DNA of 64,000 nt from contig NZ_JABTEZ010000004.1 of assembly GCF_015711605.1 (NCBI RefSeq), forward strand, positions 1 through 64,000, in the 5' to 3' direction. Below are positions 41,863 through 51,966 of the stretch, in pieces. This DNA is from Planomonospora sp. ID67723. Lineage in GTDB: Bacteria; Actinomycetota; Actinomycetes; Streptosporangiales; Streptosporangiaceae. The first letter of the stretch is position 1; each line of letters starts with the position of its first letter. Under the pieces are notes generated by a model, which saw only the letters and a program-made list of their open reading frames with translations, made no database searches and was not told where the DNA came from. The position numbers and the translations under genes were made by a program.

Positions 41863-43614
41863 TCACGCTGCGCTGGGGGGTGCTCCGGCCTCCGGCTCTC
41901 CAGCCACGCGGACCTGGTTGCGGCCGCCGTGCTTGGCCGCGTACAACGCCTGGTCGGCGGCCTGCAGCAGGTCGTCGGGACTGTGGCCGGGCGCCAGGGC
42001 GGCCACGCCGGCGCTGAAAGTGACCTGCAGAAGACGCCCGTCGGCGTGGACGCTCTCGCCCGCGACCCGCTCCCGTAGCGCGTTGACGCGGGCTCGGGCC
42101 TGGTCGGCGCTGGCGCCGGGAAACACCACGACGAACTCCTCGCCGCCGTAGCGGGCCACGATGTCGCTGCGGCGCACCTCGCCACCGAGCAGCCGGGCGA
42201 AAGCGATCAGCACCTCGTCGCCGGCGCGGTGGCCGTAGCGGTCGTTGACCTGCTTGAAGTGATCGATGTCCAGCAGGGCCAGGCTCAGCGGCTGGTCGCC
42301 CGCGACGGCGGCGGCCATCGTCTGCCGCAGTCCCTCCATCAGGTGACGGCGGTTGTGCAGTCCGGTCAGCGCATCGCGAGTGGCCTGTTCGACCAGGTCG
42401 GCGCGGAGCAGCTCGATGGTGCGCAACTTTTCGTGCAGCTGGGTGTTGCTCTGCTCCAGCTGGCGTTGCTTGTCGTGCAGCCGCCCGTTGACCGCTTCCA
42501 GTTCCTGCTGCTTGTCGTGCAGCCGGGTGTTGCTCTGCTCCAGCTCGGTGCGCTGCTGGAGCAGCTGGGCGTTGGCGTGTTCCAGGTCGCGGCGCTGCCG
42601 GTTGAGCACGGTGACGTCACGGGCCAGGACGGCCCAGCCGGCGTGGCCGCCCCGGCGGTCGTGCAGCACGCTGGCGCGCACGTTCAGATCCACCTCGCGC
42701 CCCGCGCCGTCGGTGAGGGACACCTCCGTCTCCCCGCCGCCGGCCGGGGGCAGACCGCCGAACATGTCGGCCAGCGACAGCCCGATGAGCCGATCGGGAA
42801 GATCGTGCGCCAGCTGCCGCAGCATGCGCTCGGCCGCGGCGTTGAGATCCAGGATCCGGCCCGAGGCGTCGATGGTGGCGACCACGTCGCCGATCATGTC
42901 GAAGACACGTTCACGGGCCACCGGCACCAGCTCGGGCAGGGAGCGGCGCACCAGCGTCCAGTAGATGATGACCGCCGTGACGCAAAAGCCCACCGAGGTC
43001 AGTCCGGTGACCTGCACCAGCCCGGCCAGGCTGGCGACGTTGGCCGCGATGGGGGCGAAAGCCCCGGCCAGGATGGCACCGTACAGTCCCCGCTGGGCAC
43101 GCGGGCCTTTGATCCACGCTTGCATCAGCCGGACCACGGCGGCGGCCAGCAGCAGGTAGCTGTAGGAGGTGTGCGCCCAGAACAGCGGTCCCACCTGGGG
43201 AGTGGAGGTGCCGTAGGGATCGGCCCAGTCGGTGGCCAGGAAGAACCGGTAGTGCCATGGGTTGGTGACGATCGCGGCCAGCAGGAGCACCGGTTCGATG
43301 CCCAGCAGCACGATGGTGCGCCGCGAAGGGCGCCAGCGCCGGTCGACCACGGCCAGCGACAGGCAGCACAGGCCCGCCGGAACCGCGCCGATGGCCAGGA
43401 ACTTGACCGCCTGCAGCACCCGGGCGATCTCGGCGCCGGCGGTCAGGGTCAACAGTGCGTCCGCTGCCGACCATCCGGCGATCCCCGCGGCCAGGAACGC
43501 CAGCGCGCCGACCGCCGGGGCCGCGTGCCGGCGCCGCCAGCCGACGACGGCGACCATGGCGGCCACGATCGCCGACAGAGCGAACAGCAGGATCAACAAC
43601 GGTCGTCCTGCCAT
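41863..43614 (-). CDS. Membrane diguanylate cyclase (7TM-type sensor, PAS, coiled coil, GGDEF)
   Basis: 583 aa. Seven or so hydrophobic segments fill the first 215 residues. A PAS domain (VVATIDASGRILDLNAAAERML) follows. A coiled coil of repeated units (LEQSNTRLHDKQQELEAVNG and LHDKQRQLEQSNTQLHEK) leads to the GGDEF domain. The active site reads RYGGEEF, and RRSD five residues earlier matches the RxxD inhibitory site. It should make c-di-GMP, a brake on actinomycete development, in response to a membrane signal. The ATG with GGGAGAGG upstream is preferred to the one 15 bp earlier. Confidence 0.92.
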   Translation of the reverse strand: MAGRPLLILLFALSAIVAAMVAVVGWRRRHAAPAVGALAFLAAGIAGWSAADALLTLTAGAEIARVLQAVKFLAIGAVPAGLCCLSLAVVDRRWRPSRRTIVLLGIEPVLLLAAIVTNPWHYRFFLATDWADPYGTSTPQVGPLFWAHTSYSYLLLAAAVVRLMQAWIKGPRAQRGLYGAILAGAFAPIAANVASLAGLVQVTGLTSVGFCVTAVIIYWTLVRRSLPELVPVARERVFDMIGDVVATIDASGRILDLNAAAERMLRQLAHDLPDRLIGLSLADMFGGLPPAGGGETEVSLTDGAGREVDLNVRASVLHDRRGGHAGWAVLARDVTVLNRQRRDLEHANAQLLQQRTELEQSNTRLHDKQQELEAVNGRLHDKQRQLEQSNTQLHEKLRTIELLRADLVEQATRDALTGLHNRRHLMEGLRQTMAAAVAGDQPLSLALLDIDHFKQVNDRYGHRAGDEVLIAFARLLGGEVRRSDIVARYGGEEFVVVFPGASADQARARVNALRERVAGESVHADGRLLQVTFSAGVAALAPGHSPDDLLQAADQALYAAKHGGRNQVRVAGEPEAGAPPSAA

Positions 43615-43733
43615 TGCCTCTCCCGTCATGCGGTGGGGGTGATGCCGTGGCCGATCGGCCGGACACGCAGTGACCTGAGGATTTCACCGGCGCTGCGCCC
43701 GGGGCGGCGGCACCGAGGCGATGCGCGAGCGCG

Positions 43734-45307
43734 TCACCCAGCGGCAGGCCGTCCCGGCCCGCGCCACCGGACGGGCTCCGGGGCGGCGGGAAGGACCACC
43801 CGGAAGGCGGAGCCCCGGGCGGGAGCGGTACGCACCTCCACGCGCCCCCCGTGGGCGGAGACGATGGACCGGACGATGGCCAGCCCCAGACCTGCGCCGC
43901 CCCCCGCGGCGCGGCTGCGTGAGTCGTCCGCGCGGTAGAAGCGGTCGAACGCGCGGGCCGCCTGGTCGGCGGTCATCCCGGGGCCCGTGTCCTCGATCAC
44001 GAGCACGGCCTCGCCCCCGGCCGTGCCGACGCCTATCCGCACCGGGGTGCCCGGCGGGGTGTGGGCGACGGCGTTGCCGACGAGATTGGCCGTCACCTGC
44101 CGCAGTCTGGCCTCGTCACCGCGGACCGGAGCCTCCTGGGGAGGACCGCCGTCCGGGCCGGTCAAGGTGATCCGGCGGGCGGGATCCAACCCCTGCAGGT
44201 CGTGGTGGGCGTCGGCGGCGAGGGTACGGAGATCCATCAGGGAGAGGTCCATCGGAAGGGCGCTCTCCCCCTCGTCCAGGCGCGCCAGCAGGAGCAGGTC
44301 CTCGATCAACCGCGCCAGACGTCCCGCCTCGCTCTCGATGCGGCTCATGGTCCAGTCGGTGTCGGGCAGGCCGCCCATCCGGTGCAGTTCGGAGAAGCCC
44401 TTGATGCCGAACAGCGGTGTACGCAGCTCGTGGCTGGCGTCCGCGACGAAGCGCCGCATCCGGGCCTCCGACGCCTCCCTGGCGGCGAAGGCCGCCTCGA
44501 TCTGGCCGAGCATGCCGTTGAGCGCGGCCGACAGGCGTCCCACTTCGGTGCGCGGCGCCAGGCCGGGGACCCGCCGGGACAGGTCGCCTCCGGCGATGGC
44601 GGCCGCGGCCTCCTCGATCCCGCGCAGCGGCCGCAGCCCTGCGCGCACGGCGAACCAGCCGACGACCGCCAGCAGGACCAGCAGCGCGACCGACGTGATC
44701 AGGCAGACCAGGACCAGCCTGGCGAGGGTCGACCTCACCCCGCCCAGTGACGCGGCCACGGCGACGTTGCCGCTCTCTGAGGGAAGTACGCCTCCCGGCG
44801 GCAGCCGCCGCGCGACCCGTGGCATCACGATCACCCGCCAGTTCGCGGCGTCCGCCTTTCCCGGGGCGTCGAAGGGACGTCCGCCGAGCCTGGCGACGGC
44901 CCCGGCGTCGAGCCGCGGGAGCCGCGGGCCCCGCCCCGGATCCCGCGACACCGTGTTCACCTGTTCCTGAACGGTTCCGTCCGGGGCGAGGTAGGTGACA
45001 TGGACCTCATCGATGAGGTCCGTGCCGGGGAGCAGCCGCAGCGCCTGCCTGCCTTCCTGGGACGGCTGCGGCCGGACCAGCTCGGGGGAGAGGCGCGCCA
45101 GCAGCGCCGCGAGCGGCTCCAGTTGCCCGTCCACCCGGCTGACCAGGTGGGATCGGAGGGTGGCGATCGCAACCGTGCTGCTGATCGCCAGTCCGGCCGC
45201 CAGCAGGACCGTCGTGATCAGCAGGAGGCGGCCGCGGAGCGAGAGTCCTCCGGGCCGCCGCTCCGTCCTCCTGGCGCCCGTCGGCACGGCCGTGCTCACT
45301 GCCGTGC

Positions 45308-45311
<4 letters not shown>
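43734..45311 (-). CDS. Two-component sensor histidine kinase
   Basis: 525 aa. Two membrane segments (about 27-50 and 195-220) enclose a 145-residue external sensor. A HAMP domain, the H-box FVADASHELRTPLFGIKGF, N-box (TANLVGNAVAHTP) and G boxes (EDTGPGMT, GAGLGLAIV) follow. The GTG start overlaps the regulator's stop (GTGA), and the first residues are a 12-bp duplicated repeat (VSTAVSTAV). It is the partner of the OmpR-type regulator, downstream of the ABC transporter. Confidence 0.93.
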
Positions 45312-46200
<889 letters not shown>

Positions 46201-46249
46201 TAGGACCGAGTGCGCCGCGCATGCGCCCGGAGCGCACCCCGCGCGGACA

Positions 46250-47029
46250 TCAGACGTCCCGTGAGCGGAAGAGGGCGAACGCGGCCGACAGCAGGGCGAG
46301 CACGGTCACGGCGAGCACGGCGAGCCCCGCGTGGGGCGGGAGGGCGTCGGGGATCGGCGCCTCCGCGAACAGGCGCATTCCCGCACTGGTCGGCCAGTAG
46401 GTCAGCATCGCCCTGGCCAGGGACTCGGGCAGGAGCGATGACATCGCGGGCAGTATCAGCAGGAAGGATCCGAGAGCGATCGCTCCCGCCGTCCTGCGGA
46501 GCAGGAAGCCCATGGCGACGCCGTACAGGGCGATCAGGGTCAGGTACAGGCCGGCGCCGGCGATCGCCCCCGGCACGCCCGGATCCGTCAGAGCGGCGCC
46601 CGGGGCACCCTGAGCGGTGAGCATCGCCTGGCTGACCACGAAGGATCCCAGCGCGATGAGCGTTCCGCAGGGGAGCAGGAGCACGGCGACGACGGCCGCC
46701 TTGCCCGCGAGGAGACGCCCCCGCCGGGGCACGGCCGTCACGCTGGTGGGCATCATCCCCGAGGCGTACTCGGAGGTGACGGCCAGCACGCCCACGGCGC
46801 CGACGAGCAGCTGCACGAGCGCGAGGCCGCGGAACGCGGTGTCCAGGGGATCGAAGGACGTCTGCTCCGCGGGAGAGTCACCCAGGTAGGCTCTGCCGTT
46901 CGCGGTGCCGAAGAGATAGCCGTAGCAGAGAGCGATCACGAAGGCGCCGGCCAGCGTGCATCCGGTGGCGCGGATGGTGCGGAACTTGGTCCACTCCGAG
47001 CGCAGGACACCGGCGGCGGACGCGGTCAC
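46250..47029 (-). CDS. ABC-2-type transporter permease
   Basis: 259 aa with six membrane segments. It begins VTASAAGVLRSEWTKFRTIR, the usual beginning of DUF-type ABC-2 permeases of actinomycetes, and includes EYASGMMPTSVTAVPRRGRLLAGK, a conserved coupling region. The GTG start overlaps the ATPase stop as GTGA. With the ATPase it forms an exporter, likely for a peptide, lipid or drug at the membrane. Confidence 0.9.
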   Translation of the reverse strand: MTASAAGVLRSEWTKFRTIRATGCTLAGAFVIALCYGYLFGTANGRAYLGDSPAEQTSFDPLDTAFRGLALVQLLVGAVGVLAVTSEYASGMMPTSVTAVPRRGRLLAGKAAVVAVLLLPCGTLIALGSFVVSQAMLTAQGAPGAALTDPGVPGAIAGAGLYLTLIALYGVAMGFLLRRTAGAIALGSFLLILPAMSSLLPESLARAMLTYWPTSAGMRLFAEAPIPDALPPHAGLAVLAVTVLALLSAAFALFRSRDV

Positions 47030-47943
47030 CGCCCGCCTCCTTCGGAGGCGCCGAACTCCATGCTGTCCCGGGTGAGCTCCATGTACGCCTCCTCCAGGGA
47101 GGTCCGGTGCGGGGTCAGCTCGTGCAGCACCACTCCGTGGACCATCGCGACCTTTCCGATCGCCGCGCTCTCCATCCCCGTCACCGCCAGCGCGCCCTCC
47201 GCGCCCGGCCGTACGGTCGCACCGGCGTCGCGCAGCCGGTGGGCGAGCTCCTCCGCGTCCGGGGTGCGCACCAGGACGCTCTCCCGCGCGTGGGAGCGCA
47301 TGAACGCCTCCAGCCCGGTGTCGGCGAGCAGCCGGCCGCGGCCGATGATGACCAGGCGGTCGGCGGTCAGCGCCGTCTCGCTCATCAGATGGCTGGAGAC
47401 CAGCACCGTCCGGCCCTCGGCGGCGAGGTCGCGCATGAGGGTGCGGATCCACACGATGCCCTCCGGGTCGAGCCCGTTGACCGGCTCGTCGAGTATCAGC
47501 ACCGCCGGATCCCCGAGCAGGGCCGCGGCGAGGCCGAGCCGCTGGCCCATACCGAGGGACAGCCCGCCCGCACGCCGGCCGGCGGCCTGGACGAGGCCGA
47601 CGAGGCCGAGGACCTCGTCGACCCGGCTGCGGGCGATGCCGTTGCTCTGGGCCAGGCACAGCAGGTGGTCGAAGACGCTCCTGCGCGGATGCACCGCGCG
47701 GGCGTCCAGCAGCGCGCCCACTTCCCGCATCGGCACGGGAAGGTCGGCGTAGCGGCGTCCGCGGATCGTCGCCGTGCCGCTCGTCGGAGCGTCGAGCCCC
47801 AGGATCGCCCGCATCGTGGTCGTCTTGCCTGCGCCGTTCGGGCCGAGGAAACCGGTGACCACGCCCGGCCTGACGTCGAAGCTCAGGTCGCCCACCGCCG
47901 TGACATGGCCGTGGCGCTTGGTCAACCGCCGTAACTCAATCAT
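47026..47943 (-). CDS. ABC transporter ATP-binding protein
   Basis: 305 aa. Walker A GPNGAGKTTTM, a signature GGLSLGMGQRLGLAAALL and Walker B AVLILDEPVNGLDPEG are clear. The C-terminal 80 residues extend past the core, as in drug- and bacitracin-type exporters. It is the first gene of a four-gene minus-strand operon (ATPase, permease, regulator, kinase). This ABC + two-component layout is typical of antimicrobial-peptide sensing and detoxification. Confidence 0.94.
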   Translation of the reverse strand: MIELRRLTKRHGHVTAVGDLSFDVRPGVVTGFLGPNGAGKTTTMRAILGLDAPTSGTATIRGRRYADLPVPMREVGALLDARAVHPRRSVFDHLLCLAQSNGIARSRVDEVLGLVGLVQAAGRRAGGLSLGMGQRLGLAAALLGDPAVLILDEPVNGLDPEGIVWIRTLMRDLAAEGRTVLVSSHLMSETALTADRLVIIGRGRLLADTGLEAFMRSHARESVLVRTPDAEELAHRLRDAGATVRPGAEGALAVTGMESAAIGKVAMVHGVVLHELTPHRTSLEEAYMELTRDSMEFGASEGGGR

Positions 47944-47988
47944 GGGACGGATCCTGGAACAGGCGGCTGCGCGATCTCGGGGAGGGTC

Positions 47989-48005
47989 TGTGAGTCTCCT
48001 GTGAG
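47989..48005. promoter_or_regulatory. TGTGAG direct repeat, period 11 bp
   Basis: TGTGAG at 47989 and again at 48000, exactly 11 bp apart, on the plus strand, 46 bp ahead of the ATPase start. Same hexamer as the cluster at 48072-48099 on the other strand. Confidence 0.6.
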
Positions 48006-48071
48006 CCGCCCGGTCCGCGGGGTGGCGCCGAGACGGTGGCCGGGCCGCGCCGGGCCCCGGCGGCGCCGAAG

Positions 48072-48099
48072 CTCACAGGGAACTCACACGGAACTCACA
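48072..48099. promoter_or_regulatory. Three direct repeats of TGTGAG (minus strand), period 11 bp
   Basis: CTCACA occurs at 48072, 48083 and 48094; read on the minus strand it is TGTGAG followed by TTCC-type spacers. Eleven-base direct repeats are the standard site for tandem OmpR/PhoB-type dimers. It lies 130 bp ahead of an operon that encodes such a regulator. Confidence 0.7.
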
Positions 48100-48153
48100 C
48101 GGTGCGGACGGCGACCACGACGAAGTCCTCCGCTCCAGGAGCCTGGGATGCGC

Positions 48154-48882
48154 CTACGCGGACCCCGCGTCGGCGGGGTCGCGGGGTGTTGAGATGGCCG
48201 GCGAGAGCACGGCACTGAGCGCGGCGGCACCGTCGAGGAGGGCTTTGGAGCGAGCCGTGATGCCGGCGTCTCTGGCAGCCAGCGCGGAGGCGACATCCGC
48301 CAGTCGGCGGGCGCGCCGTAGCTCCGGCATGAGAGCCCGAAGGGGTGCGATGCGGTAACCGGCCCTGCGCAGTTGGTGAACGATCCGTGCATCCCGCACC
48401 TGGGCTGGCGTATATCGTCGCGTTCCTCGCACGGGGTCGCGGTCGGGGACGACAAGATTCTCCGCATCCCAGTGCCGCAAGGTCGAAGGGCGCACGCCGA
48501 GGGCGGCGGCGAGTTCGGAGACGCTCATCGAGTCCGATGCGCGTACGTCTTCGATCGGCTCGCTGGAGATCGCCCGGGTGGCCTCCTCGGCCTGCCTCAA
48601 TTCCGTGCGCTCTGCGTCGAGCCGGGCGTGCGCCGCGTCGAGAAGGGCGAGGACCTGTGAGACGGGGAATCGGTGGACGGCCCGAACGATCTTCTTGGCC
48701 TCGATCGGACCCGCGCCCGCTGCGAGGGCCCGGTAGGCCAGCGCGGACTGCAGATGCATCTCTCCGTAGATCCGGTAGCCCGTGGCCGTGCGCGTCGCCG
48801 GCGGCAGCACACCGTCGCGCTCGAGGTTGCGCACCTGCTGAACGGAGTATCCGGAACGCCGCGCGACATCGATGGTACGCAT
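48154..48882 (-). CDS. Transcriptional regulator with two MerR-type HTH domains
   Basis: 242 aa. A MerR winged helix at the N-terminus (IDVARRSGYSVQQVRNLERDG then TGYRIYGEMHLQSAL) is followed by a coiled linker. A second one is at about 120-185 (VSELAAALGVRPSTLRHWDA, RGTRRYTPAQVRDARIVHQL). Two HTH domains in one chain could bridge two half-sites without dimerising. No effector cysteines are seen. It is divergent from a DUF6194 gene 87 bp away. Confidence 0.85.
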   Translation of the reverse strand: MRTIDVARRSGYSVQQVRNLERDGVLPPATRTATGYRIYGEMHLQSALAYRALAAGAGPIEAKKIVRAVHRFPVSQVLALLDAAHARLDAERTELRQAEEATRAISSEPIEDVRASDSMSVSELAAALGVRPSTLRHWDAENLVVPDRDPVRGTRRYTPAQVRDARIVHQLRRAGYRIAPLRALMPELRRARRLADVASALAARDAGITARSKALLDGAAALSAVLSPAISTPRDPADAGSA

Positions 48883-48969
48883 GTCCCCTGATTTGAGACC
48901 TGACACCCTGAAGCCCCTCAGTCTTCGCCTCAAAGCCTCCACAAGGACCTTAATGCAACGCTGGAGCAC

Positions 48970-49461
48970 ATGACCATAGACGAGATCATCGGCTTCGTAG
49001 ACGGCCTCGACGGCGTCCTGATCGTCAGCCCGGCACCCGGCGACGGCTCGCCGGAGATCAGCTGGGGTGACACGTTCTTCTACTACTCGCCTGACGGCGT
49101 CATCCCGGCAACGACCCAGCCCTTCGCGACGGTCGTGACCAAGAACTACCCCGGCGACGAGGCGTCGAGGCTGGACCGGCCGGACACCTTCCGCGTGAAC
49201 ATCTCCGCAGGGAAGGAGGCGTTCATCCGGTGGACCGGTCACGCGCCACGCGAACCGGCCGCCACCGGGGCCGACCCCAGCGCCGCCGACACCGTGATCG
49301 CGCACCCCGTTTACGGCACCGCCGGCTGGCTGGCCGTGGTGAACCCGGGCTCGCGTACCGAGGCGGCGACCCGTGAGCTGCTGTCCACGGCCTATCGCCT
49401 CGCACGCTCGCGCTATGAGCGCCGCGCGGGGGTGGACCAAAGCCGATCCTCCGCCCGATAG
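48970..49461 (+). CDS. DUF6194 family protein
   Basis: 163 aa, cytosolic. It reads MTIDEIIGFVDGLDGVLIVS, PEISWGDTFFYYSPDGVIP, and has the later TVIAHPVYGTAGWLAVVNPG, all in line with DUF6194. It has no known activity; MmcQ/YjbR-like folds share part of this pattern. It is probably controlled by the divergent double-HTH MerR protein. Confidence 0.78.
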   Translation: MTIDEIIGFVDGLDGVLIVSPAPGDGSPEISWGDTFFYYSPDGVIPATTQPFATVVTKNYPGDEASRLDRPDTFRVNISAGKEAFIRWTGHAPREPAATGADPSAADTVIAHPVYGTAGWLAVVNPGSRTEAATRELLSTAYRLARSRYERRAGVDQSRSSAR

Positions 49462-50158
49462 GGGCCCTCCACCGGCGACTCCCGATCTGACGGGTGGGCA
49501 GACGCGACCTGCACGGACGCCGTCTCATGTAAGGATCTCCGGTGAAGGGGTTGGACCGATCGCTCCCGGCCGCGCGACGCAGGACCCCGCGGCAGCCGGA
49601 TCGCCCGACGCGAGATCGATGTCCTCTCGCCTGCGAATAGCGACAAATGCTGTCTTTTCATCTTGTCGATGGTGACTGGGCGGCCGCAGCGTGATCGTGA
49701 GTTCTGTGATCGCGCCGTAGCGGGAGGCCGTTCCGGTCGGCGCATCCGATGCTTCCGGCGCAATGTGACCCATCTCACTTACGCGGTAAGCGGGCGGTGA
49801 GGAAAACCCTGTCGTGGAAATCCGTCGATCGTGATTACCAGTTTTCATAGAAGGTGCAACCTGGGCGATCCCGGTGAGCGCAGGGGGCGTTCCGCTGTCG
49901 ATGGCCAAGCGCCGGTGACCGGATGTCCGGGCATGATGGGGTGCCTTTTCATTGAGACATCAACTAGTTGGCCGTTTTCGGACAGCGGTCGAGTTGCCCG
50001 ATAGATGCATCCGTCCTAACATCTCCAACCGAAAGGATCTCCGCCTACCGGCGATGGATCCTTAAATATTCCCTCCGAAGAGCAGGGCGACAATTCATCC
50101 TCCCGTCGCCCCGCCGTAACGGGGACCGCGACCGCGGCAGAACCAACTGGAGGCACCG
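49462..50158. other. 697-bp gene-free region
   Basis: No frame here looks coding and no transposase trace was found. GC content falls around 49620-49860 and 49930-50090. A palindrome AACTAGTT lies near 49964-49972, and a possible -10-like TAAATA near 50062 may serve the SSI-type gene. Nothing else is visible. Confidence 0.5.
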
Positions 50159-50587
50159 ATGCGAATTGAACGATCCGTTAACACCCGCCTGGGGCGGCTC
50201 TCGCTGCTCACCGCGGCGATGGCGGCGCCGCTGCTGTGGGCTGCGCCGGCCACGGCCGCACCCGCTGCCCCGAGTAGCCCCACCGGCTCCTACCTGCTGA
50301 CCGTGGAGCCCGAAAAAGGGCTGGGCGTGGCCAGGTCCGCGACCCTGACCTGCGCACCTGACGGCGGTACGCACACCACCGCCGCAACCGCCTGCGACCA
50401 GCTGCGCCGGGCCAGGGGCAAGGTGGCCGCCATCCCCGAAGACCCCGGTCCGTGCACGAAGGAATACGCCCCTGTCCGCGTCACCGCCGTCGGGACCTGG
50501 AAGGGCCAGCAGCGGCGATACACGCAGACTTATTCGAATCACTGTATGGCGGTGCGCGCCACCGGCGGCGTCCTTTTCGCCTTCTGA
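50159..50587 (+). CDS. Subtilisin-inhibitor-like (SSI) secreted protease inhibitor, P1 Lys
   Basis: 142 aa with a signal peptide (LSLLTAAMAAPLLWAAPATA) and a mature region of about 108 residues, the SSI size. Four cysteines are in SSI positions (LTCAPDG, ACDQL, GPCTKEY, NHCMA), giving two disulfides. TVEPEKG and the terminal GGVLFAF are family marks. By alignment to SSI the reactive site is CTK-EYAPV, so P1 is lysine rather than methionine. This predicts inhibition of trypsin-like as well as subtilisin-like proteases. Its ribosome site is CTGGAGG. Confidence 0.9.
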   Translation: MRIERSVNTRLGRLSLLTAAMAAPLLWAAPATAAPAAPSSPTGSYLLTVEPEKGLGVARSATLTCAPDGGTHTTAATACDQLRRARGKVAAIPEDPGPCTKEYAPVRVTAVGTWKGQQRRYTQTYSNHCMAVRATGGVLFAF

Positions 50588-50628
50588 GCAGCCGCTCCGG
50601 AAGCGGAGCGCCTCTCGATAATCCCGGT

Positions 50629-50681
50629 GTCATCGATGCGGCGGACGGCTGTTCACCGCATCGATGACGCACGCCCTTTTT
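50629..50681 (+). terminator. Intrinsic terminator after the SSI gene
   Basis: GTCATCGATGCGG and CCGCATCGATGAC form a perfect 13-bp stem with a 14-nt loop, followed a few bases later by TTTTT (50677-50681). It is one of the few in this window with a real T-run. A smaller hairpin (CGCTCC/GGAGCG) precedes it. Confidence 0.85.
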
Positions 50682-50757
50682 CTTGACGCGCGGACGACAA
50701 TTCACGGAACGCGTGGTAGGAAATCCGGGAATCCCTCCCCTGAAAGGAGAAAGAAGA

Positions 50758-51198
50758 GTGAGGAAGCTGCTCCTCGCCACCGTCCTGGCGGCGATGACGG
50801 CCGGGTCCGCGACGGCGTGGGCCGACACTTCGGCGCCGACCGCGACCGGCCTCGCCGCGACGCAGATCTCATATGAGAAGTCCGGCGGTTTCGCCGGAAT
50901 CAATCGGGAAATCACCGTCACCCGCGACGGTGAAGTGCGCGTCAGCGACACCATGAGAACCGGCCGCTTCCAGGCCGCCGCCGACGAACTCCGCTCCCTG
51001 CGCCGCAAGCTGGACGCCATATCGGCCTGGCGCTCTTCATCGAAGGGCTGTGAGGTCGCCGACCATTTCGCCTACAGGCTGAGCTACCGCGGCCGGCAGG
51101 CCACCCGATGCCATGAACTACCGGCCGACTGGCGGTCCGCGGTCACCCAGCTGGAGGAACTGATCGACCGTGGGCTCGCGGACCGCCCCGCGGAGTGA
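50758..51198 (+). CDS. Secreted emfourin-like protein (putative M4-type protease inhibitor)
   Basis: 146 aa with a GTG start, an AAAGGAGA ribosome site and a signal peptide (RKLLLATVLAAMTAGSATAWA). The mature part opens with ISYEKSGGFAGINREITVTR, resembling the GGFAG-type start of emfourin proteins, which inhibit protealysin-like M4 metalloproteases. Two cysteines (KGCEVAD, TRCHEL) may pair. It directly follows an SSI-type serine-protease inhibitor but has its own promoter region after a terminator. The assignment rests on pattern, not on a search. Confidence 0.6.
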   Translation: MRKLLLATVLAAMTAGSATAWADTSAPTATGLAATQISYEKSGGFAGINREITVTRDGEVRVSDTMRTGRFQAAADELRSLRRKLDAISAWRSSSKGCEVADHFAYRLSYRGRQATRCHELPADWRSAVTQLEELIDRGLADRPAE

Positions 51199-51577
51199 AC
51201 CTGACGGGGGGTCATCCCACCTCGCGGGACGGGCACAGTAGGTGAACACGGCGGCGAGGCCGACGAAGAACGGGAAGCGGTCGGCCTCGCCGCTCGGACG
51301 GCGACGCAGCCACAGCCCGAACCTGACGACTCCCGATCACGGACAGCGGTTCCTCACACGCCGCGAAGGCGGCTCGGGCGTGACGGACCGTAGCCGACAC
51401 CGAACCGGCTCCGCGAGCGCGCGACCGCCGCGGCTACCCGGAGGCGCAGGCTACGGCCGCCGACGGTGCCTGCGGTCCTGTACCTGCCGAAGCACCGGCG
51501 CCGAGCGGTGTGAAGAATCCCCCTCGATATCGAATAGATGCGCTCCGCCTGCTGCGAGGATGCAAGGATGAGCGATC

Positions 51578-51966
51578 ATGGGCAATGCGGGAGCGAGTGT
51601 CGGGCATAACGTGGCGGTGAGCGGCCAGGCGGATGCGCCGACGGCGAGGCCGGCCCACGGGTTCGGCTGTGATCAGAACACCTGGCGGTCGAGCCGGTGC
51701 TGCCGGTCTCCTCGCCGCGTTACATTGACGATGAGAGCTACGGGGGCGGGTTCAGCCGGGCCGACATCGAGGAGCTGCCGGGGTCGATGGACAGCAACCA
51801 CCCGGGCTGGTCTACGGCGGCCGTGCCAGTGATCATGGGCGATCCGGGCCGTCCCGAGCCGAGCCGGAAACCGGCCAACGGTGTCTGCCGCACCGGCCCG
51901 CTGATCGCCCCGCAGGCCGCCGCGGCGATCGCCCCCTTCGCCGCCGAACCCGCCGATCTGCGGTGA
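51578..51966 (+). pseudogene. RsbQ-type alpha/beta hydrolase, internally deleted
   Basis: The first frame reads ASVGHNVAVSGQADAPTARP then AHGFGCDQNTWR, the oxyanion-hole start of RsbQ. From about 51690 a different frame gives VSSPRYIDDESYGGGFSRAD, IEELPGSMDSNHPGW and PVIMGDPGRPE, matching the RsbQ lid region. The nucleophile Ser region and the catalytic Asp/His part are missing, so it cannot be an active hydrolase. The end overlaps the phosphatase start (TGATG), showing that the pair was once coupled. The upstream region 51199-51577 holds nothing recognisable. Confidence 0.75.

Noticed and set aside
51200-51290. Minus-strand stretch reading GLAAVFTY similar to the start of the small ORF at 17654 (IAAVFTY)
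   Set aside because: The match is only about seven residues in a hydrophobic segment and could be chance; no frame extends it.
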